Assembly: GCF_002494345.1 (NCBI RefSeq)
Contig: NZ_NXNI01000001.1
Location: 3,720,001-3,784,000 of the forward strand
Reading direction: 5' to 3'
DNA: 64,000 nt
Origin: Natrinema ejinorense
GTDB lineage: Archaea; Halobacteriota; Halobacteria; Halobacteriales; Natrialbaceae
Positions within the stretch are counted from its first letter, which is position 1; the number at the start of each line of letters is the position of its first letter. Below are positions 21,147-28,146 of this stretch, piece by piece. The notes beneath the pieces are model-generated. The model was not told where the DNA came from. It did not search any database and saw only the letters and a program-made list of their open reading frames with translations. A program made the position numbers and the translations under genes.

Positions 21147-21338
21147 ATGTCAGTGCAGAGATCACCGTTCGAGCGACTTCGAGAGAAGTTCGACGACTCG
21201 GAGCTTCGCTGCCCGGCGTGTGGGTACGTCGACACGGACGGCGGTTGGCGCGTCACTGCATCGGGCAGTCGGGTCCGATACCAGTTCGTCTGCCCGACCT
21301 GCGATGCCGTCGAGACGAGGGAACTCCGCCTCAAGTGA
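21147..21338 (+). CDS. HVO_0649-family zinc finger protein
   Basis: 63 residues with two CxxC pairs: RCPACGYVD near residue 22 and FVCPTCDAVE near residue 49, making a single zinc ribbon, plus a basic ending (RELRLK). The family is widespread in haloarchaea and unassigned. It is divergent from the LOV-Bat regulator gene with a shared 105-bp region containing the palindrome, so joint or mutual control is possible. Leaderless start. Confidence 0.85.
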   Translation: MSVQRSPFERLREKFDDSELRCPACGYVDTDGGWRVTASGSRVRYQFVCPTCDAVETRELRLK

Positions 21339-21531
21339 TCATCCGGGGTAACCGATGTCTCCGCCCGCCATGGGCCAGGCGTTCGAGGAGCGGACGCGAC
21401 GTTGATTTCCCCATCAACGATCGATTCAACGCTCGTAAACTCTTTTTTCCCGAGAAAACACGTTCTTGAGGACGCACAATCTCGTAACAGTCGGCCCGTT
21501 TTAGCCCGACAACGGCTGTACGTCGGCCCGT

Positions 21532-22632
21532 ATGGTTTCACAATCGCGAACACTCGGTGTCGCGTTCGTCGCGCTGTTGGTCGTTCTCGCGGGGGGTCCC
21601 GCCCTCGTCGGTGGCGCGACCACGGCCGCGGACGACGACGCCGGAGACATGAGCGACACGAGCGCAACGCTCGAGAACGTACAGGTCGGCACGCTCGAAC
21701 TCGAGAACGTGACGATCGAGAACGCGACGATCGACGAACTCACCGTCCAGCAACTGGAGGGACAGGGCGGTGAGGAGCTCCGACAGCAACTAAACGAGAG
21801 CGAATCCAACGGGGGCAATCAGTCCGCAGGGAACGAATCCGCGGGCGACCAAGCCTCCGGAGTACTGCTGTCGGATGTTTCCCTCGAGACGCTAGCACTC
21901 GAGAACGTTTCCATCGAGGAACTCGAGGATGGGAACGGCATGACCGGTGGCAACGAAACCGCCGCCGAAGGCGAGGACGCTGGCGAAAACGAGTCGTCGA
22001 CCGCCGGCGTCGCCCAGCTGGTCGAAGCCGAGTCCGACAACCTCACCGTCCAGAACATGACGATCGAGTCGATGACGACCGATCGGCTGACGATCAACGA
22101 TCTGACCGTCGAAGACGACGGCGGGGGAGTCCTCTCCGGCATCTCCGACTTCATCGGCGGGCTGTTCGGCGGCGACGGTGACGGCGGCGGCACGAACGAA
22201 ACCGCCGGTCAGAACGCCAGCATGCAGGAGGTCGAGGAGCTAACCGTCGAACAGTTCGACGTCGACGAGATCACGGTCGAGTCGATGACGATCGGCAGCC
22301 TCGAGAGTCAGGGAGACGGTGCCCAGACGGCCGAAAACGAGACCGAGAACGAAACCCTGACGACCGAAAACGAGACCCAGACGACCACGGGCGAGACGAT
22401 TCCGTTGCTCTCGGCTGGGTCGATGACGATCGACAACGTTTCTGCCGACACCGTTACGATCGGTGAATCCGAGGACATCCAGGAACTGCCCCGGCCATCG
22501 CCAGGTAACGAAACGGCGAACGAACCGATGAATGAAACGGCGAACGAAACGGCGAACGAAACGGCGAACGAAACGGCGAACGAAACGATGAACGAAACGG
22601 CGAACAAAAACGAAACGACGGCGCTCGGCTGA
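21532..22632 (+). CDS. Exported Asn-Glu-Thr repeat protein with beta-solenoid-like segments
   Basis: 366 residues. A Sec-type signal (SRTLGVAFVALLVVLAGGPA) is followed by an acidic, low-complexity protein. Recurring phrases (VGTLELENVTIENATIDELT, SLETLALENVSIEEL, DNLTVQNMTIESMTTDRLTI, SMTIDNVSADTVTIGES) have alternating hydrophobic residues every five or so positions, the look of a short-turn beta-solenoid. NxT/S sequons are very many, and the C-terminus is a run of NETA units from a 12-bp DNA repeat. It is probably an N-glycosylated surface or secreted protein. No membrane anchor is evident. Flanked downstream by repeat family A. Confidence 0.75.
   Translation: MVSQSRTLGVAFVALLVVLAGGPALVGGATTAADDDAGDMSDTSATLENVQVGTLELENVTIENATIDELTVQQLEGQGGEELRQQLNESESNGGNQSAGNESAGDQASGVLLSDVSLETLALENVSIEELEDGNGMTGGNETAAEGEDAGENESSTAGVAQLVEAESDNLTVQNMTIESMTTDRLTINDLTVEDDGGGVLSGISDFIGGLFGGDGDGGGTNETAGQNASMQEVEELTVEQFDVDEITVESMTIGSLESQGDGAQTAENETENETLTTENETQTTTGETIPLLSAGSMTIDNVSADTVTIGESEDIQELPRPSPGNETANEPMNETANETANETANETANETMNETANKNETTALG
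22507..22616 (+). repeat. 12-bp tandem repeat coding for NETA units
   Basis: About nine units of AACGAAACGGCG with a few ATG variants, in frame within the exported protein. Copy number is likely to vary between strains by slippage. Confidence 0.85.
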
Positions 22633-22666
22633 CCGAGACGAGTGGGGCGTTTCAACGATCCGTCTC

Positions 22667-22746
22667 TAGTAGCCACTGAAAGTCACTGCAGACCTGACTG
22701 CGTGACGGCGTTGCGGTCAGTGTGTCACTCGTTTCAGTGGCTACTA
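22667..22746. repeat. 80-bp palindromic repeat, family A, copy 2
   Basis: TAGTAGCCACTGAAA at the left and TTTCAGTGGCTACTA at the right are perfect 15-bp inverted arms. An inner arm (ACTGCG/TGCGGT) adds a second stem. It is 84 percent identical to copy 3 (67 of 80 by eye). Its left end is 34 bp after the exported protein, and its right end encodes the last residues and the stop of the Nudix gene. Confidence 0.88.
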
Positions 22747-23315
22747 TAGCCGCCGTCCGAGCCGCTCGACTCCTCGAACAACCGATAGTACGAGAGGGCG
22801 AGGACCGTCCGGCCGTCGCGGATCTCGCCGTCGGCCACCGCGTCGGTCAGGTCCGCGAGCGAGCGCTCGGTCACCCGAATGCTCTCGTTGTGATCGAGTT
22901 GCTGTTCGGCGGTCGGCCGGCAGCCACGAGCGACGAAGAAATGCAAGACGGCGTCGGCGATCCCGTTTGCCGGCTCGACGGTCACCAGTGGCTCGAGTTC
23001 GTCGGCTTCGTAACCGGTCTCCTCGGCGAGTTCCCGGCGTGCCGAGGCCTCGAGATCCTCGTCGTCCGGTTCGACCCCGCCGACGGGGAGCCCGCGGCTG
23101 ATCCGTGAGACGGCTTGTCGCCATTCCTCGATACAGACGACGGTTCCGTCGGGCGTAAACGGTAGGATACAGACGCTCGCGGGCTCCGAGAGGTAGTCGA
23201 ACTCCGATTCGGTCCCATCGGGGAGTCGAACGGACTCGTTAACGACGTCGAATCCCGGACAGGTGTAGGCTACTCGGCGCCCGCCGGTCTCCCAGGCGAG
23301 TGGGTCGGTTGGCAT
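22734..23315 (-). CDS. Nudix hydrolase (ADP-ribose pyrophosphatase-like)
   Basis: 193 residues. Nudix enzymes cleave nucleoside diphosphates linked to another group, for example ADP-ribose, with Mg. The Nudix box is complete: GVEPDDEDLEASARRELAEE followed by TGY, matching Gx5Ex7RExxEExG. LPVGGVEP before the box and EPANGIADAVLHFFVARGC after it resemble ADP-ribose pyrophosphatases. The start is the ATG of MPTDPLAW; an earlier in-frame ATG gives an unlikely extension. The final residues Ser-Ser-His and the TGA stop come from the family A repeat, suggesting that its insertion set the current 3' end. Confidence 0.87.
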   Translation of the reverse strand: MPTDPLAWETGGRRVAYTCPGFDVVNESVRLPDGTESEFDYLSEPASVCILPFTPDGTVVCIEEWRQAVSRISRGLPVGGVEPDDEDLEASARRELAEETGYEADELEPLVTVEPANGIADAVLHFFVARGCRPTAEQQLDHNESIRVTERSLADLTDAVADGEIRDGRTVLALSYYRLFEESSGSDGGYSSH

Positions 23316-23542
23316 AGCGGTCGGTACGGGGGTGAACGTCAAAAACGCCGCGTCATACACGGTCTCGAGCGTGGATTCCGTCGGCACTCTCGGAAACACG
23401 ACCGCTCGTCCGTTCTCACACGTCGACTGCCGTGGGACGCCACCGGCCGTCTCCTATGCGGTGCGTTCCGGTTGCGAGGTGCCCGTACCAGCCCTATAAC
23501 AAAGCCACGGCGTAGTGAAGGTCGTCATTCAGAGGGTGATCC

Positions 23543-23818
23543 ATGGATCAGCTAACTGGCTTCCAGCGTGACTTGTTGTACGTGATCGCAGGGAAAGACC
23601 GGCCGTCAGGGCAGGACATTCTCGACGACATCAATAGCTATATCGACCAGCCGGTCACCCACGGTCGGCTGTATCCGAACCTCGACACGCTCGTCGAGAA
23701 AGAATTCGTCGAGAAGGGCGCGCTCGATCGGCGGACGAACTACTACGCGCTGACGCCGAAAGGCCGACGCGCGCTGCAGCGCCGCCAGAAGTGGGTCGAC
23801 CAGTACGTCGACGTCTGA
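23543..23818 (+). CDS. PadR-family transcription regulator
   Basis: 91 residues, the minimal PadR form. The winged helix is DLLYVIAGKDRPSGQDILDDI, THGRLYPNLDTLVEKEFVEKG and the wing RRTNYYALTPKGRRALQRR, which is the PadR signature ending. Small PadR proteins dimerise and repress nearby genes; no target gene is apparent, and neither neighbour is a transporter. The protein lacks the C-terminal domain of larger PadR regulators. Single gene, reading towards the DUF7511 gene. Confidence 0.88.
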   Translation: MDQLTGFQRDLLYVIAGKDRPSGQDILDDINSYIDQPVTHGRLYPNLDTLVEKEFVEKGALDRRTNYYALTPKGRRALQRRQKWVDQYVDV

Positions 23819-23904
23819 CTTCTGGCCCTGTTCTCTCGCGCGTCGTTCACCGGGCTCCCGTCGCCGCCGGTCGAGATCGTACCGAGAACGCCTCGCAGCT
23901 GTCA

Positions 23905-24135
23905 TCAGCGGACATCGTCGAGATCGACGACGGCCTCGAAATCCACGGTCAGCCAGGCGTTTAGTTTCTCCTCGGTTGTTCCGTTGTGGGGGACGAACGT
24001 ACAGCGATCGTTGCCGGACTCGTAGCGAACGACGATGGCATCGAACGCCGCCGGGTCCGCCGGGTCGTTCCCGTCGGTGCCGGCGATACGGTCGTGGACG
24101 GTTCCATCGTCAGTTCTGTTCGGAGGGCCGTTCAT
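23905..24135 (-). CDS. DUF7511-type small haloarchaeal protein
   Basis: 76 residues. The core is FDAIVVRYESGNDRCTFVPH, then NGTTEEKLNAWLTVD and a short acidic end. The same pattern (strand, charged turn, FxPHG, a helix ending W(I/L)T) occurs in the protein at 37334-37525, so both belong to one family, DUF7511, of unknown role. I chose the ATG of MNGPPNR because the residues before it are Arg/Pro-rich and unlike the family. Confidence 0.7.
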   Translation of the reverse strand: MNGPPNRTDDGTVHDRIAGTDGNDPADPAAFDAIVVRYESGNDRCTFVPHNGTTEEKLNAWLTVDFEAVVDLDDVR

Positions 24136-24405
24136 AGGTGGTCCAGGCGAGCGCCGTCGCCACCTTCCCGTAGGCACAGACGGTACAAAACGGCTGCTAG
24201 TTCCGATATAGAACGCTCCCCTCCGGTGGGTACCGATCCGGATCCCCCTCGAGCCATCGAGTCGGGGCCGTAACGGAGTCGGACGGGGTACTAAACGGTC
24301 GAAACGACACCGTACACTCCCCGAGTCGGTGACAGCGATCCGTGTTCGCCGTCTCTGGGAACCGGTACACCGAGTTACACACCGCTGGCAGCCCGCAGCT
24401 ATGGA
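24136..24405. other. Interval with no convincing gene
   Basis: One 61-codon frame exists on the minus strand (24197-24382), but it lacks the acidic composition and third-position GC of real genes here. No repeat was seen. Confidence 0.4.
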
Positions 24406-25131
24406 CTAGTCGTCGAACTCGATCGTCTCGAGGTCGGCCTCGAGGTCCTCGACGTACTCGTTGAACGCAGCGACGAACGCGGGGACGTCCTCGGCGAGCC
24501 GTCGAACCTCGGGGGCCGGTGGCGGGCCGTACTGCGAAAGAAGGTAGATCCCGTCGGAGCCGCCGACTCGCAGGTAGGAGGCGACGTCACCGTCCCACTT
24601 CAGCTCCCAGCGGGTCCCCGAAACCGTCGTCGCGTAGGTGCCGTACTCGCCGTCGTACCGGTGCAGCTGGCTCGCGATCGCGTTGCCGACGTCGCGGATG
24701 CGGTCGACGATCCGATCCCGTTCGGCGACCAGTTCGGCCGTCGATTCGACCGCGGGGAACTCGTCGGTGACGCCCTCGAGGACTCCGTCGAACGACCGGA
24801 CGTACTCGTTGTAGGCCGCGACGAACGCCCCGTAGTCGTCCAGTGCCCGTTCGAGCGCGTCGGGTTCGGGTGGCTGTTTGCTCGAGACGACGTACGTCTC
24901 CGACCCGGATTTCGGGTCGAACTTGAGATACTGGACGTCGCCGCCCTCGTACTTGAGCGTCCAGCTCCCGCCGTCGGTACTGAACGTTTCCTGTCCGTAG
25001 TCGCCGCCCTGCAAGACGGCGAGTTCCCGCGCGATCTCGCCGGCGTGTGTCCGGACGCGAGCGGCCAACTCGTCTCGCCGCTGTGCGATCACGTCCGTTC
25101 CTTCGATGTCCGCCTCGAGTCCGTCGGTCAT
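24406..25131 (-). CDS. Conserved haloarchaeal protein with an internal duplication
   Basis: 241 residues of unknown function. Two copies of one domain follow each other. Copy one has QRRDELAARVRTHAGEIA, GGSWTLKYEGGDVQYLKF and DYGAFVAAYNEYV; copy two has ERDRIVDRIRDVGNAIAS, GTRWELKWDGDVASYLRV and DVPAFVAAFNEYV. Each copy has a helix, a beta-sheet with WxLKxxGxVxYL, a disordered PPxP stretch, and a closing FVAAxNEYV helix. There are no membrane segments or Cys motifs. A single-gene unit. Confidence 0.7.
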   Translation of the reverse strand: MTDGLEADIEGTDVIAQRRDELAARVRTHAGEIARELAVLQGGDYGQETFSTDGGSWTLKYEGGDVQYLKFDPKSGSETYVVSSKQPPEPDALERALDDYGAFVAAYNEYVRSFDGVLEGVTDEFPAVESTAELVAERDRIVDRIRDVGNAIASQLHRYDGEYGTYATTVSGTRWELKWDGDVASYLRVGGSDGIYLLSQYGPPPAPEVRRLAEDVPAFVAAFNEYVEDLEADLETIEFDD

Positions 25132-25352
25132 TGTCCACGAGAGGGACTGACCGCCAGTAACGGTTGTGAATCGAAATTACCGCGTCGGTAGAGACGGACG
25201 AGTGCGTGACGACGAACGGATGGGGCCCCTACCGGTGTCAGGAACGCCGAAATACGCGTCGCGGACGGCTTCACTGACCAGCACGATGTGGCCCACCAGC
25301 GCCTCGCCCTCGCCTCGAGTCGTGAGCGAACAGCCGTGAGTGGCCGATCGAA

Positions 25353-25628
25353 TCACTCGGATTCGTTGGTTTCGTTGGTCTCGTTCATTCCGGTCTCGTT
25401 AGTCGCGTTCGTTCCGGTTTCGTTGGTCTCGTTCATTCCGGTCTCGTTGGTCTCGTTTTCCATATCCTGACCGTTGCCGGTCCCCTCTTCGGCTTCGGTT
25501 TCGTTGTCTTCTTCGGTCCCACCGTTTCCGCCGCCCGGACCGCCACAGCCGGCAATGAGGGCGGTCGAGACCGCTGTCCCTGTTAGCGTCAGCATTCGCC
25601 TGCGAGTCGACGGCTCCTGTGCAGTCAT
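25353..25628 (-). CDS. Small Tat lipoprotein with NET repeats
   Basis: 91 residues from the ATG of MTAQEPSTRRRML. A twin-arginine signal (STRRRMLTLTGTAVSTALIA) ends at the lipobox GCGGPGGG, giving a lipid anchor. The mature part is only about 60 residues, Gly-rich and then NETNETGMNETNETGTNATN, a run of N-glycosylation sequons encoded by a 24-bp tandem DNA repeat. It probably forms a short glycosylated spike on the outer membrane face. The composition echoes the exported protein 3 kb upstream. Leader choice rests on the Tat motif. Confidence 0.8.
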   Translation of the reverse strand: MTAQEPSTRRRMLTLTGTAVSTALIAGCGGPGGGNGGTEEDNETEAEEGTGNGQDMENETNETGMNETNETGTNATNETGMNETNETNESE

Positions 25629-25772
25629 ACTGGTGGAGTCGCAGCCGATGTGCATAAGCTGTCAGCCGACATATGCGTGGTCGACGAGGCGTTCGGCACT
25701 ATCGGCGGTCGCTGTCCCTCGATCGGCCGAGACCGCATCGTCTCCGTTTCCGTACGATCGTAGTCAGCAGTC

Positions 25773-25852
25773 TAGTAGCAACTGAAAGTCATTGCACACC
25801 TGATCGCACGACAGCGTTGCGATCTGTGTGTGAATCGTTTCAGTTGCTACTA
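25773..25852. repeat. 80-bp palindromic repeat, family A, copy 3
   Basis: TAGTAGCAACTGAAA and TTTCAGTTGCTACTA are perfect arms; the eighth pair is A-T here and C-G in copy 2, a compensatory change. The inner stem GATCGCA/TGCGATC is also perfect. It lies 38 bp before the PPOX gene. Confidence 0.9.
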
Positions 25853-25890
25853 TCGTTTGGCAGTAGATACATCAATGGGGCTAGTGAACG

Positions 25891-26286
25891 ATGGACATGG
25901 CATCGATACCCGAAGAGTTCCACGACCTGTTCGAAAAGAAGACGTTCGCCCACGTCGCGACGTTAACCGAGGAGGGGCTCCCCCACGTTACGCCGGTATG
26001 GATCGACTACGACGCCGACGAGAACCGGCTCCTTGTCAACACCGAACGCGGCCGCCAGAAGGAGCGAAACGCTCAGCACAACTCCGGCGTCGGCGTCAGT
26101 ATGACCGACCCGGACGACCCCTATCGGCATCTCTCGGTGATCGGGGAAGTCGACGAGATAACGACCGCGGGTGCTCGAGCACATATCGACGAACTTGCCC
26201 TGCGATACATGGATACCGAGGAGTATCCGAACCCGATCGAGACGGAACGCGTCCTGCTGCGAATTCGGCCGGACCGCGTATTGTGA
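25891..26286 (+). CDS. PPOX-class pyridoxamine 5'-phosphate oxidase-like protein
   Basis: 131 residues with the split-barrel flavin fold: FHDLFEKKTFAHVATLTEEG, LPHVTPVWIDYDADENRLLV, NTERGRQKERNAQHNSGVGV and LSVIGEVDEIT. This matches the PPOX class that often binds F420 rather than FMN. The usual small ending (RVLLRIRPDRVL) is present. It may reduce or oxidise a small molecule; the substrate is unknown. ATG 25891 or 25897 are both possible. The acetolactate-synthase-like gene starts 69 bp downstream on the same strand, so they may be co-transcribed. Confidence 0.85.
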   Translation: MDMASIPEEFHDLFEKKTFAHVATLTEEGLPHVTPVWIDYDADENRLLVNTERGRQKERNAQHNSGVGVSMTDPDDPYRHLSVIGEVDEITTAGARAHIDELALRYMDTEEYPNPIETERVLLRIRPDRVL

Positions 26287-26355
26287 CGCGGAGCGTCCAC
26301 CCGGCGAAACGGCTCGAGCGCCGTTCCTATCGGATTTCTTGGAGGGGGACGATTA

Positions 26356-27963
26356 ATGGACAGCGGTGTGGTCGGGACGCCCATGCAGACGGCATCCGAC
26401 CTGCTCGTTAGCTGTCTCGAGGCCGAAGGCGTCGACCGCGTCTTCGGGGTTCCGGGCGAGGAGATCGAGGACCTGCTGTTCTCGTTGCGCGACTCCTCGA
26501 TTCGGTTCGTTCCGACGCGCCACGAACAGGGAGCCGCGTTCATGGCCGACGTTCACGGCCGCCTCACTGGGGAGGCGGGCGTCTGCTGCTCGACGCTCGG
26601 TCCCGGCGCGACGAACCTCATAACTGGCGTCGCCGACGCCCAACTCGACAAGAGTCCGGTCGTCGCGATCACCGGCCAGGGGAGTCGGGAGCGACTGCAC
26701 AAGGAGAGCCACCAGGCCCTGGATATCGTCGACGTCTTCGAGCCGCTCGTCGCGTGGAACTCCCAGATCGCCGAGCCCGAGATCACGCCCGAATCGGTGC
26801 GAAAAGCGTTCAAGACCGCCGAATACGAGAAACCGGGCGCGACTCACCTCGAGTTCCCCGAAGACGTCGCGAGCGAGGCCGTCGACGCCGACCCGATCCC
26901 GACTCGCGATCCGGTTCGGCGACCGGATCCGGACGCGGAGTCGGCCCGCCGGGCGGCGCGGCTGATCGAGGCCGCCGACCGCCCGATCGTCCTCGCGGGC
27001 AACGGCGCGGTACGGACTCGCACGTCGGAGCACATCCGCGCCATCGTCGATCGCGTCGGGATTCCGGTCGTCGAGACGTACATGGGAAAGGGCTCGATCT
27101 CCGACCGCGAGCCGGCCTCGCTGATGACGCTCGATTCGGGGCCCGAAGGCGAGGCCGAACTGGCGATCGAACGGGCCGACTGCGTCGTCGCCGTCGGCTA
27201 CGATATCGCCGAACACGATCCCGCGGGCTGGAACCCCGACCTCGAGAAGACGATCGTCCACGTCGATTACGAACCCGCAGAGGTGTATCGACACTACAAC
27301 CCGGACGTGGAGATCGTCGCCGACGTGGGCGCGGCGCTTTCCGCCATCGACGAGCGCCTGCCCGACGAGGCGTGTTCGCTGTGGTGTGGCGACCTCCACG
27401 ACCGGCTGCTCGAGGCAGTGACCGAGGCCCCGGCGGCGGACGATCCGGTGACGGTGAGAAACGCGTTGCCGCTGTTGCGCGAGACGATGGCCGACTCGGA
27501 CGTCCTCGTTTCGGACGTAGGCAGTCACAAGATGGCGATCGCCCAGTCGTTTCCGACCTACGAGCCGAATACGTGCGTGATCTCGAACGGCCTGGCGAGC
27601 ATGGGAATCGCCGTTCCGGGCGCGCTCGCGGCCGATCTGGCGGTCGATTCGAACGTGGTCGCTGGGACCGGCGACGGCGGTTTCATGATGAACGCGGCGG
27701 AACTCGAGACCGCGACGCGGCTGTCGTGTGGCTTCACGACCGTCGTCTTCGACGACGAGGATTACGGACTGATCTCCGAGAAGCAACGCGAGCATCGCGG
27801 CGAGCACGTCGGCACGGCGTTGACGACGCCCGATCTGGTGACGTTCGCCGAGAGCTTCGGCATCGAGGCCTATCGCCCCGACACGTGGGCCGAGATCGAG
27901 GCGGCGTTCGCCGAGGCCGTGCCCTCCGACGAGTTGGCGGTGATCCACGTCCGACTCGAGTGA
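26356..27963 (+). CDS. Thiamine-diphosphate enzyme, acetolactate synthase large-subunit-like
   Basis: 535 residues. The family condenses two pyruvates to acetolactate with thiamine diphosphate. The N-terminal domain has the catalytic Glu in RHEQGAAFMADVHGRLTG and GATNLITGVADA; the middle domain RPIVLAGNGAVR; the C-terminal domain has the diphosphate motif GTGDGGFMMNAAELETATRL. The Asn normally closing this motif is replaced in FDDEDYGLI, as in some haloarchaeal paralogues. GGAGGGG nine bases upstream supports the ATG at 26356. No regulatory small subunit or ilvC follows, so this is probably not the biosynthetic ilvB of the genome, and a catabolic role is possible. Confidence 0.87.
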   Translation: MDSGVVGTPMQTASDLLVSCLEAEGVDRVFGVPGEEIEDLLFSLRDSSIRFVPTRHEQGAAFMADVHGRLTGEAGVCCSTLGPGATNLITGVADAQLDKSPVVAITGQGSRERLHKESHQALDIVDVFEPLVAWNSQIAEPEITPESVRKAFKTAEYEKPGATHLEFPEDVASEAVDADPIPTRDPVRRPDPDAESARRAARLIEAADRPIVLAGNGAVRTRTSEHIRAIVDRVGIPVVETYMGKGSISDREPASLMTLDSGPEGEAELAIERADCVVAVGYDIAEHDPAGWNPDLEKTIVHVDYEPAEVYRHYNPDVEIVADVGAALSAIDERLPDEACSLWCGDLHDRLLEAVTEAPAADDPVTVRNALPLLRETMADSDVLVSDVGSHKMAIAQSFPTYEPNTCVISNGLASMGIAVPGALAADLAVDSNVVAGTGDGGFMMNAAELETATRLSCGFTTVVFDDEDYGLISEKQREHRGEHVGTALTTPDLVTFAESFGIEAYRPDTWAEIEAAFAEAVPSDELAVIHVRLE

Positions 27964-28146
27964 TCGATCGCTCGACCGTTCGGGATCCCGAACCGAAGCC
28001 GGCCCCATCGGCGCCCGAGGGCGAAGCGACTCGCGTTCCGAACCCGATAGCCTGGGCACGAACGTTACAGTCCTGGCCGATGCAGAGGTATAGAACGGCG
28101 TCGACGGCAGCGACATCGACGCTCCGATCGCGGGTTCGACGGATAG

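Noticed and set aside
22507-22616. Short tandem repeats that could be read as a CRISPR-like array
   Set aside because: Units are 12 bp with no spacers and are in frame with a protein; they encode NETA runs.
24197-24382. A 61-codon frame on the minus strand
   Set aside because: Composition is not acidic, third positions are not GC-biased and no family pattern is seen.
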